Assembly: GCA_028280405.1 (NCBI GenBank)
Contig: JANQLW010000087.1
Coordinates: 1 to 49,938 of the forward strand
Reading direction: 5' to 3'
DNA length: 49,938 nt
DNA from: Bacteroidales bacterium
GTDB taxonomy: Bacteria; Bacteroidota; Bacteroidia; Bacteroidales; GCA-2711565
The notes below the pieces were generated by a model, which saw only the letters and a program-made list of their open reading frames with translations, was not told the origin of the DNA and did no database searches. Below are positions 34,801-43,088 of the stretch, in pieces (the stretch's first letter is position 1; each line of letters starts with the position of its first letter). The translations under genes and the position numbers were made by a program.

Positions 34801-35281
34801 CTCTGATTACTTTTTCAACTTCAGCTTCATCTTTATAACGAATCGTTTTAGGAAGTTCACCTCCTAGACATGCCGAAGATGCAATCAATCCCTCCGAATG
34901 TTGTTTAAGTAATTCCTTATCAACTCGAGGTGTATAATAGAACCCATCAATGTATCCTTTCGAAACTAGCTTTGAAAGGTTGTGATATCCGGTCTTATTT
35001 TTAGCCAGAAGGATTAAGTGATAACCACTACGGTCTTCCTTGGTATGCATATTTTTTATTCCATTAGCTGCAACATAAACTTCACAGCCGATAATTGGTT
35101 TAATTCCTTGCTTTCTGGCTTCATTAAAAAAGCGTAATACCCCGAACATATTACCATGGTCCGTAATTGCCAAGGCATCCATTCCCTGTTCTTTGGCCTT
35201 GCCTACCAAACTTGATATTTTGGCGGCTCCATCCAGAATAGAATATTGTGTATGTACATGTAAATGAGTAAAGTCAGGCAT
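31823..35281 (-). CDS. dnaE: DNA polymerase III subunit alpha
   Basis: The 1152-residue replicative polymerase has an N-terminal PHP domain (FTHLHVHTQYSILDGAAKI, ITDHGNMFG). The polymerase active site is at about 394-400 (PDIDIDFDDEGRERV), following VGPGRGSAAGSAVAY. The fingers and thumb contain RPGPMSFIPIYINRKHG and YQEQIMQTAQIMGGYTLAGAD. A helix-hairpin-helix region and an OB domain follow (about 985-1040, ITFAGMITSVAHRTTKNNKP). It is of the DnaE1 type and lacks the proofreading exonuclease domain of PolC. The ATG is at the start of the conserved PHP motif. Confidence 0.97.
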   Translation of the reverse strand: MPDFTHLHVHTQYSILDGAAKISSLVGKAKEQGMDALAITDHGNMFGVLRFFNEARKQGIKPIIGCEVYVAANGIKNMHTKEDRSGYHLILLAKNKTGYHNLSKLVSKGYIDGFYYTPRVDKELLKQHSEGLIASSACLGGELPKTIRYKDEAEVEKVIRDHIDIFGDDFYFELQDHGYPEQKSVNESLIALAKKHNRKVIATNDVHFTNKDDYEAHKILICLNTGKDLDDVSGMHYTGNEYLKSPGEMAELFKDIPEALANTREIVDKVENYEIQSDIILPRFPLPEKFKTEDDYLEYLTFKGAEKLYPEMTDEVKERLDYELKVIREMGFPGYFLIVQDFIAKARELGVIVGPGRGSAAGSAVAYCTGITNIDPIKYNLLFERFLNPERISMPDIDIDFDDEGRERVLDYVVEKYGASHVAQIITFGTMAAKLAIRDVARVLKLPLHEADRLAKLVPERPGISLAKAYKEVKELDDIRKKGDELARKTLNFAQVLEGSARHTGTHACGVIIGPDDLIEHVPLSTAKDSSLHVTQYDGKLVESVGMLKMDFLGLKTLSIIKDALKNIKQRHDVDINIDEISLEDEKTYELYQRGDTIGTFQFESDGMRAYLKDLKPTNIEDLIAMNALYRPGPMSFIPIYINRKHGKEKVEYPHPWLEDILKPTNGIMVYQEQIMQTAQIMGGYTLAGADLLRRAMGKKQRDVMEKQKIVFVDGAVEKGVEKEKAAEVFQIMERFAEYGFNRSHSAAYSVIAYQTAYLKAHYPAEYMAAVLTHNLSDIKKITFFIDECKRQNISVLGPDVNESELNFIVNKDEGIRFGMAAIKGVGEAAVEAILEEREKSGVYKDVVDMVTRVNLRAVNKRCFEALAKSGAFDSFEGSHRAQYFHRDNTDDSIFLEKIIKHGGAHQDRQNASQVSLFGDVEEIEMPTIELPECKPWSKLEQLKNEKEVTGFYISGHPLDDYKIEMEHFCDTEIGSLSTELRAFKNKNITFAGMITSVAHRTTKNNKPFGSFTLEDFKDSMQLAIFSEDYLKFRHFLVEGNYIMIKAKVQNRFNQEGNLEIKIHQVSLLAEAIEKSTRQLTIIINNLELDEQKSNDIYELINKHSGQVPFKVRLCDKEEGYNIELKSRNNKIDPLSLVKELQKFSGVKYKLN

Positions 35282-35554
35282 ATATTTTCTTGTCTAATCG
35301 TTCTACTAAATCAAAGTGTAAAAATAACATAAATGCAAGGCAAAACGACTTGTGTTAATAAAATGTGGACAGAAATATTGCTATAAGCTACAAGCTTCAG
35401 GCATCAGGCTATAAGCCAATCATCCCACAACTGTTATTATTTTCATTTCGACTTCACTTCTTTTCGCTCGATGACCTCAGCAAATCTTACATTAGACCTT
35501 TAAGGATAGCTGAGCTTGTCGAGGCTTTTTCTATCTTTGCACAAAACAGAGTCC

Positions 35555-35926
35555 ATGCAAAAAATCATAAAACATATATACAAAGGATTTTCAGATCAAT
35601 TAAAACTGAATATAGATATCAATTCGAAAGACGGGGTTCAAAAGATCATTAAACATCTTGACTCACTTGATCCTAAGCTATTCCAGTCAATAAATGAATA
35701 TGAGTCTGTTTTAATAAATATTGATTTCTTTAAAAAGGAAAAAGAGATGGCCATTAAATTTCCTGAAATGTGGGAAATGCAGGTTAATCAAACAAAGGAA
35801 TTGGCAGATGCCGTTAAAACAAAACTAATTGATTTAGCTTCTCAACATAAAGTTGATTTGCAAATTGTATTTGACGAATTTGACAATTTAAAGCTGAGCC
35901 TGGAAGACTTTGAAAATATTATTTAA
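35555..35926 (+). CDS. Hypothetical cytosolic helical protein
   Basis: The protein has 123 residues from ATG 35555. A longer frame from 35516 would start within a repeat-like segment and precede the -7 element TATCTTTG at 35532-35539, so 35555 fits better. The protein is rich in Lys, Glu and Asp, probably all-helical (KKEKEMAIKFPEMWEMQVNQ, TKELADAVKTKLIDLASQHK), without signal peptide or membrane segment. No family is recognised. The upstream 273-bp gap contains CGACTTCACTTC and TGAGCTTGTCGAGG, remnants of a dispersed hairpin repeat. Confidence 0.65.
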   Translation: MQKIIKHIYKGFSDQLKLNIDINSKDGVQKIIKHLDSLDPKLFQSINEYESVLINIDFFKKEKEMAIKFPEMWEMQVNQTKELADAVKTKLIDLASQHKVDLQIVFDEFDNLKLSLEDFENII

Positions 35927-36060
35927 TGGAGGATGGGATGTCATCCCTGGTTTCCCCGGTCAGGTAAAATAATTCTTTCAAATACTTTTTATTTCCAAAA
36001 AATTATCGGATATTTGCACCCATTTTTAAAAAATATTATTCATTTATTAATTAGAGTATT

Positions 36061-36783
36061 ATGCCAGCAAAAATCAGATTACAGAGACATGGTAAAAAAG
36101 GGAGACCTTATTATCATATCGTAATTGCAGATGGTCGTGCACCTCGAGATGGTAGATTTATAGAGAAGATTGGCACATACAATCCTATTACTAAGCCTGC
36201 AGATATCAATTTAGATTTTGACAAGGCTTTGGATTGGTTGAACAAAGGCGCGCAACCTACAGACACCGTAAGAGCTATTTTATCTTACAAAGGTGTTCTT
36301 TACAAAAATCACTTATTAAAAGGTGTTAAAAAAGGTGCCTTAACTGAAGATCAGGCGGAAGCTAAATTCCAGGCTTGGTTAAAAGACAAGGAAGCTAAAA
36401 TTGCAGGTGCAGTTGAAGCTACTGTTAGTGAAGTAAGAGCTGAGAAGAAGAAGCGTTTAGCTGAAGAAGTGAAAATTAACGAAGCAAGAGCTACAGAAAT
36501 TGCAAAAAGAAAAGCTGAAGAAGCAGGTATTGTAGAAGAAGCTCCGGCAGCAGAAACTGTAGAAACAACTGAAGCTACAGAAGAATCACCTGTTGAAGAA
36601 CCTAAAGCTGAAGAGACTCCGGTAAAAGAAACTCCTGCTGAGGAACCTAAAGCTGAAGAAGCTCCGGTAAAAGAAACTCCTGCTGAAGAACCTAAAGCTG
36701 AGGAAAAACAAGAAGAGCCAGAAGCGAAAGAAGCCCCTACCGCTGAAGCTACAGAGGCTAAAGAAGAGAAGAAAGAAGAATAG
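36061..36783 (+). CDS. rpsP: 30S ribosomal protein S16 with long acidic C-terminal extension
   Basis: The protein has 240 residues, against about 80-90 for E. coli S16. Residues 1-85 are a normal S16 ([40 protein letters not shown]). Residues about 85-150 add a helical lysine-rich segment known in Bacteroidota S16. The last 90 residues are Glu/Ala/Pro/Thr-rich with a 15-residue repeat ([15 protein letters not shown]). S16 is needed for assembly of the 30S body. The tail should project from the subunit or be disordered; its role is unknown. The gene heads the rpsP-rimM-trmN group, and an internal terminator sits after it. A TTTG at 36013-36016 marks a weak promoter match. Confidence 0.95.
   Translation: MPAKIRLQRHGKKGRPYYHIVIADGRAPRDGRFIEKIGTYNPITKPADINLDFDKALDWLNKGAQPTDTVRAILSYKGVLYKNHLLKGVKKGALTEDQAEAKFQAWLKDKEAKIAGAVEATVSEVRAEKKKRLAEEVKINEARATEIAKRKAEEAGIVEEAPAAETVETTEATEESPVEEPKAEETPVKETPAEEPKAEEAPVKETPAEEPKAEEKQEEPEAKEAPTAEATEAKEEKKEE
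36595..36705 (+). repeat. 45-bp in-frame tandem repeat in rpsP
   Basis: Two complete 45-bp units (36595-36639 and 36640-36684) and a partial third (36685-36705) encode [16 protein letters not shown]. The units differ at only a few bases, so the expansion is recent or kept homogeneous by slippage. Confidence 0.9.
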
Positions 36784-36804
36784 TTCTTCAAAAAAGAGAA
36801 TAGG

Positions 36805-36840
36805 AAAAGGCTGTTCCGTTAAATCGGGATAGCCTTTTTT
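36805..36840 (+). terminator. Terminator between rpsP and rimM
   Basis: AAAAGGCT (36805-36812) pairs with AGCCTTTT (36831-36838), with additional TTCCG/CGGGA pairing inside and a T run. It starts 22 bp after the rpsP stop and would lower expression of rimM and trmN relative to rpsP. Confidence 0.82.
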
Positions 36841-36858
36841 ACTTATTTTTGTTTATCT

Positions 36859-37386
36859 ATGGACCAATCTAACTATTATTATTTAGGATATATCAGCAAA
36901 ACTGTTGGAAACAAAGGTGACCTTTCATTTTTCCTGGATACTGATGAACCCGGAGCCTATGCAGAGTTATCAATGGTTTTTATCAATATAAAGGAAACCC
37001 TGGTCCCTTACCAGATTCAAAAGATAAAAATCCAGGGACAAAAAGCGCAAGTCCATCTTGAAGACATCGACAATGTGGAACTTGCTTCTAAATTAACAGG
37101 AAGTACTTTGCATTTACCCATGGAATTTCTACCAACGCTAAGTGGTAATAATTTTTATTATCATGAAATCATTGGTTTTGAAATTGAGGATACTAAATTC
37201 GGGAAAATAGGAGTTGTAAATAATGTTATTGATTCAACCAGTCAGGCTATATTTCAAATTATGCATAGCGACAAGGAGGTTCTGATTCCTATTACTGATA
37301 ACATTGTGAAGAAAGTCAACAGAAAATCAAAATTAATTACAGTAGAAGCACCCGAAGGACTAATCGAGATCTATTTAAGTAGTTAA
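36859..37386 (+). CDS. rimM: Ribosome maturation factor RimM
   Basis: The 175-residue protein has an N-terminal beta-barrel (YYYLGYISKTVGNKGDLSFFL) and a C-terminal PRC-barrel domain (EIIGFEIEDTKFGKIGVVNN, VLIPITDNIVKKVNRK, ITVEAPEGLIEIY). RimM binds S19 and the 30S head and helps assembly; its place after rpsP is the classic arrangement. trmN starts one base after its stop. Confidence 0.93.
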   Translation: MDQSNYYYLGYISKTVGNKGDLSFFLDTDEPGAYAELSMVFINIKETLVPYQIQKIKIQGQKAQVHLEDIDNVELASKLTGSTLHLPMEFLPTLSGNNFYYHEIIGFEIEDTKFGKIGVVNNVIDSTSQAIFQIMHSDKEVLIPITDNIVKKVNRKSKLITVEAPEGLIEIYLSS

Positions 37387-37387
37387 A

Positions 37388-38083
37388 ATGGCTTTTCAAT
37401 TTAAGCAATTCAAAGTAGAGGATAACCTATCCAGCATGAAAGTTGGAACTGATGCCGTATTATTGGGTTCCTGGATTCCGGCTAAAGACATGCTTTACAC
37501 TTTGGAAATCGGTTGTGGTTCCGGAGTAATATCTTTAATGCTTGCACAAAAAATGAAGAGTTTTATCACAGCGATTGATATAGATGCTGATTCGGTAAAG
37601 CAAGCTCAATCAAATTTTGAACATTCAAAATGGAATCATCAATTGCAGGCTGTACATACTTCTTTACAAGACCTTCAAAAAAGAAAAACTTATAAATTTG
37701 ATATTGTTATAAGCAACCCTCCTTATTTCAATAACTCTTTGAATTCTCCATATAAAAACAAAACTTTATCCAAACATACTAATACCCTTAGTTATACTGA
37801 GCTTGCCAAAGGCATCAAATATTTCCTAAAAAAGGACGGAAAGGCCTATCTCATTCTACCTTATACTGAAGCGCAAGATTTTATTCGTATCATGAAAAGA
37901 TATAAACTCTTTCTAAATCAGGAATTACTCATTGCCCCCAAACAAGATAAGGCCGCTAACAGGATCATCATGGAATTTTCATTTTTAAAAAGTGAACTGA
38001 GTTCGGGAAAACTTTACTTAAGGGAAGAAAACGATCAATTTTCAGAAAGCTATAAATCATTATGTAAAGAATATTATTTATAA
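37388..38083 (+). CDS. trmN: tRNA1(Val) (adenine37-N6)-methyltransferase
   Basis: The 231-residue Rossmann-type methyltransferase has the SAM loop LEIGCGSGVISLMLAQ, the acidic residue in AIDIDADSVKQA, and the N6-adenine catalytic motif IVISNPPYF. The N-terminal FKQFKVEDNLSSMKVGTDAVLLG is typical of the TrmN6/YfiC family (COG4123), which modifies A37 of tRNA1(Val). It lies one base after rimM. Confidence 0.9.
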   Translation: MAFQFKQFKVEDNLSSMKVGTDAVLLGSWIPAKDMLYTLEIGCGSGVISLMLAQKMKSFITAIDIDADSVKQAQSNFEHSKWNHQLQAVHTSLQDLQKRKTYKFDIVISNPPYFNNSLNSPYKNKTLSKHTNTLSYTELAKGIKYFLKKDGKAYLILPYTEAQDFIRIMKRYKLFLNQELLIAPKQDKAANRIIMEFSFLKSELSSGKLYLREENDQFSESYKSLCKEYYL

Positions 38084-38112
38084 ATGTTTAAATTTGAGTA
38101 AAATCGTTACCC

Positions 38113-38916
38113 ATGAAAAAATTCAGTAATCTTTTATTAATATTCCTATTTATTATAGGAATTTATGCTTGTCAATCTACAGAACAACAAAACCTTAAAA
38201 TTGCCTTATCAAAAGGCTATCCTGTAAAGAGTTATCAGAATTATTACAAATGGATCCATAGTGCAGATTCAACAATAGTTGTAGAAGAAATGTATCACAG
38301 AAAAATAAAAGAAGCTGTTAAAGCCTTAAAAGACTTTGATGCACTAATAGTAACCGGAGGAGCAGATGTATATCCGGGATATTATGGTAAAATTGCTGAT
38401 ACTGCCCGTTGTGGGAAGTTTGATCATAAACGGGATACTTTAGAATTTGCACTTATTAAAGAAGCATTAAAGTTAAAAATGCCGATTTTTGGAATATGTC
38501 GTGGACAACAAATAATCAACATCGCTTTAGGAGGTAGCTTGATTATAGACATCCCAACCGATGTAAAGGACACGACTGTTAAACATCGCATCAAAGAATG
38601 GCGTAAATGTTATCATGAAGTATCCATAGAGCCGGGAACGAAATTTTCATGGGCTACAAATGTAAGTAAAGGGAATGTTACCAGCAATCATCACCAGGCT
38701 ATCGATATTTTGGCTAAAGATCTAAGAGTTTGTGCGAAATCAGCTGATGGTATTATAGAAGCCGTTGAATGGAAAGACCCGGAAAACAAATCATTCTTAA
38801 TGGCTGTTCAATGGCATCCTGAGAGGATGGCAAAAGACAATCCGCTTTCATGGAACTTACTTGAATTGCTTATTGAAGAAGCGAAAAGATATAGAGAAGA
38901 ATTTGAAGATATTTAA
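38113..38916 (+). CDS. Lipoprotein C26-type glutamine amidotransferase-like hydrolase
   Basis: The 267-residue protein has a lipoprotein signal (MKKFSNLLLIFLFIIGIYA followed by Cys20). The class I amidotransferase fold of the peptidase C26/PuuD group follows: VTGGADVYPGYYG, catalytic Cys129 in FGICRGQQIINIALGG, SNHHQAIDIL, and AVQWHPERMAKDNP with the His and Glu of the triad. PuuD-like enzymes cut gamma-glutamyl bonds in the cytosol, so a version attached to the envelope is notable and may act on gamma-glutamyl peptides outside the inner membrane. It is followed by a strong terminator. Confidence 0.88.
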   Translation: MKKFSNLLLIFLFIIGIYACQSTEQQNLKIALSKGYPVKSYQNYYKWIHSADSTIVVEEMYHRKIKEAVKALKDFDALIVTGGADVYPGYYGKIADTARCGKFDHKRDTLEFALIKEALKLKMPIFGICRGQQIINIALGGSLIIDIPTDVKDTTVKHRIKEWRKCYHEVSIEPGTKFSWATNVSKGNVTSNHHQAIDILAKDLRVCAKSADGIIEAVEWKDPENKSFLMAVQWHPERMAKDNPLSWNLLELLIEEAKRYREEFEDI

Positions 38917-38938
38917 ACAATTGCTCTTTTAACATGCA

Positions 38939-38980
38939 ATACCCCGACAGGGTTTAAAACCCTGTCGGGGTATTTTTTTG
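38939..38980. terminator. 35-bp palindromic terminator, dispersed-repeat type
   Basis: ATACCCCGACAGGGTTT (38939-38955) and its exact complement (38957-38973) surround one base, followed by T to 38979. The ACCCCGACAGGG hairpin is recognisable from intergenic regions of other Bacteroidota, so it is probably both a repeat element and an efficient terminator for the C26 gene. Confidence 0.88.
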
Positions 38981-39040
38981 TCCGACGCAACCTTATACTC
39001 CAAACTTCATCTACTATATATAATCTAAAAACTTAATCAT

Positions 39041-40273
39041 ATGAAAAAGCTCATTGTATTAGTCTTATTAGCCTCTCTTACTTTTTTCTCATGCAATAAA
39101 GGAAATAATATTAGCCCGGAACAAATGGACGAATTTAACAAAGGCATCACTAATCCGAAAGCCTTAGAAATTGTTGAATCAAATAATGAATTTGCTTTTG
39201 ATATTTTTAAAACAATTAATGAAAATGAATCAAAAGAGAATTTTATGATCTCCCCGGTCAGTCTTTCGATAGCTTTGAGCATGATTTACAATGGTTCGGA
39301 TGGAGATACGAAAACTGCCTTTGAAGAAGTTTTGAAATACAATGCTACAGGCCAGGAAATAAATGAATTTAACAAAAACCTGATCGGGAAGTTATCAAGT
39401 GATCTGGATGGCTCCATTATGGAAATTGCCAACTCCATTTGGATGGACAATAATTTTCCTGTTAAACCGGAATTTATACAAACCAACCAGGAATACTTTG
39501 ATGCAGAAGTTCAAAATCTGGATTTCGCAAACCCGAACTCAGTCAACATAATTAACGATTGGGTATCTGACAAAACACATGATAAGATCCCTACTATTCT
39601 GGATGAAATTAGTGCGGAAGCTGTAATGTATTTAATAAATGCACTTTATTTCAACGCGAACTGGAATTATAAATTTGATAAAGATGATACAGAAGTCGAA
39701 ACTTTCCATACAAATAATGGGAATAAAGATGTCGATATGATGAACCTGACTTCGAAATTATTGTATACGTCCAATGATCTTTTTTCATCTATTGAACTGC
39801 CTTACGAAAAAAATAAATTCAGCATGATCATCATGCTGCCAAATGAGGACAAAACTACAGATGATATTATTGATCAACTGGATTCAGATAACTGGAACAA
39901 CTGGATTGAAAGCATGGATTCAACAAAACTGGCAGTAAAACTACCAAAATTCAAATTGGATTATGAAAATGAATTAAGGGATGAGCTAGCTGAGTTAGGC
40001 TTGGAGATTGCATTTTCAAGGCAGGCAGACTTTAGTAAATTAAGCGACCTTTCAACTTTTATTTCACTGGTTCTACAAAAGACTTTTATTGATGTTAATG
40101 AAAAGGGTACAGAAGCAGCAGCTGTTACAATTATCGGAATAGAACTAACTTCCGCTCCAGGAGGACCAAAACTATTTGAAGCAAACAGGCCTTTTATTTA
40201 TGCTATAAAGGAAAACCTAAGCGGTTCTATTTGTTTTATCGGAAAAGTTGGGTCGCCAGAATACGAAGATTAG
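39041..40273 (+). CDS. Lipoprotein serpin (serine protease inhibitor)
   Basis: The 410-residue protein has a lipoprotein signal (LVLLASLTFFS then Cys18) followed by a full serpin fold: NFMISPVSLSIALSMIYNG, MYLINALYFNANWNYKFD, FSMIIMLPNE and KLPKFKLDYENELRDEL. The reactive-centre hinge reads NEKGTEAAAVT (353-363), with small residues as required for an inhibitor that inserts its loop. Counting from Gly356 as P15, the scissile bond would be Thr370-Ser371 (GIELT|SAP). Family knowledge suggests protection of the cell surface against secreted or host proteases. It converges with the cupin gene, with stop codons overlapping by 4 bp. Confidence 0.93.
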   Translation: MKKLIVLVLLASLTFFSCNKGNNISPEQMDEFNKGITNPKALEIVESNNEFAFDIFKTINENESKENFMISPVSLSIALSMIYNGSDGDTKTAFEEVLKYNATGQEINEFNKNLIGKLSSDLDGSIMEIANSIWMDNNFPVKPEFIQTNQEYFDAEVQNLDFANPNSVNIINDWVSDKTHDKIPTILDEISAEAVMYLINALYFNANWNYKFDKDDTEVETFHTNNGNKDVDMMNLTSKLLYTSNDLFSSIELPYEKNKFSMIIMLPNEDKTTDDIIDQLDSDNWNNWIESMDSTKLAVKLPKFKLDYENELRDELAELGLEIAFSRQADFSKLSDLSTFISLVLQKTFIDVNEKGTEAAAVTIIGIELTSAPGGPKLFEANRPFIYAIKENLSGSICFIGKVGSPEYED

Positions 40274-40755
40274 TAAGTTAGCCTATTTATAATATTTTGA
40301 TACTGCGGGAATTTTTGAATTAAAATTTCCGCATTCGCCATTTCAAAATCTGCAAAATCGAAGCCCGGAGCTACAGTACAACCTACTAATGCAAAAGAAG
40401 TTTTGTCTTTTAATTCTGCAGCAAACCATTCATTTTGAGGGATGATTTGCATCGGAGTTTCTTTACTAAGAGGGTATTCTTTCAATTGCCCCGATTCATT
40501 TATAGAGTAAATAATTAATTCACTGCCATCATAAAAATGCCAGATTTCATCCGATTTGATTCTATGGAAGGCAGAGAAATTATTCCCCTCCAATAAAAAA
40601 TAAATTGCAGTACTTATAGACCGTACTCCTTCCCTATTCCCAGGTAACAACTTACCATCTATATTTTCAGAAGAGCGATAAATCTCTTTATAGTATCCAC
40701 CTTCAGGATGGGGCAATAATTCTAATTTTTGAATCCATTCTTTTGCATTACACAT
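40270..40755 (-). CDS. DUF985 cupin-fold protein
   Basis: The 161-residue cytosolic protein shows Cupin_5/DUF985 motifs: LLPHPEGGYYKEIYRS at the start, STAIYFLLEGNNFSAFHRIKSDEIWHFYDGSEL, then NEWFAAEL and LVGCTVAPGFDFADFEMA. The fold is a single cupin barrel with conserved His and Glu that may bind a metal. The enzymatic role is unsettled in the literature I know. Confidence 0.9.
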   Translation of the reverse strand: MCNAKEWIQKLELLPHPEGGYYKEIYRSSENIDGKLLPGNREGVRSISTAIYFLLEGNNFSAFHRIKSDEIWHFYDGSELIIYSINESGQLKEYPLSKETPMQIIPQNEWFAAELKDKTSFALVGCTVAPGFDFADFEMANAEILIQKFPQYQNIINRLTY

Positions 40756-40781
40756 AATTCATAGTTTATAATTCATAATCA

Positions 40782-40829
40782 AAGGGGCGAAGCCCCTTGG
40801 GGTGATGCCCCAAAGGGCGTCGCCCCTTT
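40782..40829. repeat. Double REP palindrome between DUF985 and tex genes
   Basis: aaggggcgaagcccctt (40782-40798) is followed by arms GGGGTGATGCCC and GGGCGTCGCCCC around CAAA (40799-40826). The composite layout is the same as at 10925-10968. It ends 4 bp before the tex stop codon, with a T run on the plus strand. Confidence 0.9.
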
Positions 40830-40832
40830 TTC

Positions 40833-42956
40833 TTAGTCGATCATCGATAATTGTATCCGTTTCCGGTTCACATCTACTTCCATCACCCTCACTTCTACTT
40901 TCTGATTTAGTTTTACAATTTCATTTGGATCTTTTACAAATTGATTGGCTAATTTACTTACATGCACCAATCCATCCTGATGCACACCTAAATCTACAAA
41001 GGCTCCAAAATTTGTAATATTGGTTACTATTCCCGGAAGTTTCATTCCAACTTGCAAGTCACTAATGTCATTGACCCCTTCGGCAAACTCAAAAAAGTCA
41101 AATTTCTGACGGGGATCTCTCCCCGGCTTGGCTAACTCACCTACAATATCTTTTAAAGTAGGCAAGCCTACTTTTTCAGTAACAAAATCATTTAGGTTTA
41201 ACTTTTCAACCAATTGCTCATTTTCCATTAATTCATCAATTGAACAGCCAGCCGATTTTGCCATTTTCTCTACGATTTTATAAGATTCAGGATGTACTGC
41301 ACTTTTATCCAAAAGATATTCTGCATCCCGTATTCTAAGAAATCCGGCAGACTGTTCAAAGGCTTTTTCTCCAAACCGAGCTACTTTTTTTAACTCATTT
41401 CTGGATTTAAATAATCCATTCTCCTTTCTGTAATCAATAATATTTTGAGCCAAAGCCGGGCCCAAACCGGAAACATAAGATAATACCTGTTTACTGGCTG
41501 TATTAAGTTCGACACCTACTGAATTCACACAGCTTTCAACAACTTCAGTTAATTTGTTTTGCAAGTCGGTTTGATTTACATCGTGTTGATACTGGCCTAC
41601 TCCTATTGATTTGGGATCAATCTTAACCAATTCAGCCAGTGGATCCATCAACCTTCTTCCTATAGAGACGGCACCTCTGACTGTGACATCATATTCAGGG
41701 AATTCTTCACGTGCTACAGCAGAAGCAGAGTAAACAGAAGCACCGCTTTCATTCACCATTACTGCTACCAGCTTACGGTCAAACCTGATATTACGTATCA
41801 TTTTTTCCGTTTCACGTCCTGCCGTTCCATTACCAATTGCAATGGCTTCTATATTGTAGGCATTCACCAAGCTACTTATTTTTTTAATCGCTTGCTTCAT
41901 TTCCTTTTGAGGAGGATGTGGGTAAATCGTTTCATTATGCAATAAATTTCCCTGATTGTCCAAGCAAACAACTTTACATCCGGTTCTGAATCCCGGATCT
42001 ATCGCCAGAATTCTTTTTTGTCCTAAGGGAGACGCAAGTAATAGTTGCCTTAAATTTTCAGCAAATACATGTATGGCTTCCTGGTCGGCCTGTTCTTTTG
42101 CAAGGTTTCTGAATTCTGTTTCAAGAGAAGGAGCCAATAACCTCTTATAGGCATCTTTAATCGCATCTTCAACCTGACAGGCAGCATCACTGTCATTTTT
42201 CAAAAATATCCGGTCCAGAATTTCCAGCGATTTATCTTCATCAGGAGCAATCTTTAATTTCAAAAAACCTTCATTTTCTCCTCTGAACATTGCAAGCAAT
42301 CTGTGAGAAGGAGTTTTCATCAAATTTTCTTCCCAATCGAAATAAGACTTATATTTATGTCCTTCCTCTTCTTTACCTTTAGCAACCGAAGAAGTTATCA
42401 CAGCATGATACCGGTATTGTTTTCGAATCTGGTCGCGGGCCTTTGTATTTTCATTTATCCACTCTGCAATAATATCACGTGCTCCTGCTAAAGCCTCCTC
42501 AACGGATCTCACATCATCATTTAAAAATGTTTCGGCTTTAGCTTCCACATCAAAATACGCCTGGCTGATCAGTTGCTTTGCCAAAGGCTCCAGCCCCTTA
42601 TCTTTTGCAATACTTGCCCGTGTTTTACGCTTTGGTTTATAAGGCAGATACAGATCTTCAAGATTAGCCATGCTTTCAGCCATTTCAATCTGATGTTTCA
42701 GATCATCGGTTAGCTTTCCCTGTTCTTCAATCGATTCTAATATGGCAAGCCTTCTCTTATCCAGTTCAGCTAATTGCTGATTCCGGTCCCGGATCTTTGT
42801 AATTTCAACCTCATCCAAACTTTGAGTTCTTTCTTTTCTGTACCGGGCAATAAAAGGAATGGTTGCACCTTCCGACAATAAACTTAAGGTATTGGCCACC
42901 TGAATTTCTTTTAATCCCAACTCCTGAGCTATGAGCTGATTGTAATTTTTTTCCAT
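40833..42956 (-). CDS. tex: Tex family RNA-binding transcription accessory protein
   Basis: The 707-residue protein has an N-terminal helical part (TIPFIARYRKERTQSLDE, YLPYKPKRKTRASIAKDKGL), a YqgF-like nuclease-fold domain (LAIDPGFRTGCKVVCLD, AIGNGTAGRETEKM), tandem helix-hairpin-helix motifs (VLSYVSGLGPALAQNI, FGEKAFEQSAGFLRI) and a C-terminal S1 domain (about 635-705, PGIVTNITNFGAFVDLGVHQ). This matches Tex (YhgF) in order and length. It binds nucleic acids and affects transcription and stress responses. A minus-strand TATCTTTG (42989-42982) is a likely promoter. Confidence 0.95.
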   Translation of the reverse strand: MEKNYNQLIAQELGLKEIQVANTLSLLSEGATIPFIARYRKERTQSLDEVEITKIRDRNQQLAELDKRRLAILESIEEQGKLTDDLKHQIEMAESMANLEDLYLPYKPKRKTRASIAKDKGLEPLAKQLISQAYFDVEAKAETFLNDDVRSVEEALAGARDIIAEWINENTKARDQIRKQYRYHAVITSSVAKGKEEEGHKYKSYFDWEENLMKTPSHRLLAMFRGENEGFLKLKIAPDEDKSLEILDRIFLKNDSDAACQVEDAIKDAYKRLLAPSLETEFRNLAKEQADQEAIHVFAENLRQLLLASPLGQKRILAIDPGFRTGCKVVCLDNQGNLLHNETIYPHPPQKEMKQAIKKISSLVNAYNIEAIAIGNGTAGRETEKMIRNIRFDRKLVAVMVNESGASVYSASAVAREEFPEYDVTVRGAVSIGRRLMDPLAELVKIDPKSIGVGQYQHDVNQTDLQNKLTEVVESCVNSVGVELNTASKQVLSYVSGLGPALAQNIIDYRKENGLFKSRNELKKVARFGEKAFEQSAGFLRIRDAEYLLDKSAVHPESYKIVEKMAKSAGCSIDELMENEQLVEKLNLNDFVTEKVGLPTLKDIVGELAKPGRDPRQKFDFFEFAEGVNDISDLQVGMKLPGIVTNITNFGAFVDLGVHQDGLVHVSKLANQFVKDPNEIVKLNQKVEVRVMEVDVNRKRIQLSMID

Positions 42957-43088
42957 TAAAAAGATATTTGGTCTTTAATCGCAAAGATAAAAGGAAAATT
43001 TAGTCGACAGACATTAAAAAGCCCGGAGGAAATATTATTAGTTTAATCGGGATTTCTATTTTCATAACGTCCTTTCTTTTGTTAAAAT

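Noticed and set aside
35365..35652. Rightward 95-codon frame ahead of the hypothetical gene at 35555
   Set aside because: It runs through repeat-like sequence, overlaps the better-supported gene in another frame, and has no recognisable pattern.
35933..36124. 63-codon frame overlapping the rpsP start
   Set aside because: It ends inside rpsP in another frame and lies in the expected promoter region of rpsP.
36351..36791. 146-codon antisense frame opposite rpsP, Ser/Gly/Ala repeats
   Set aside because: It mirrors the Glu/Ala/Pro repeat codons of the rpsP tail; no start context or independent support.
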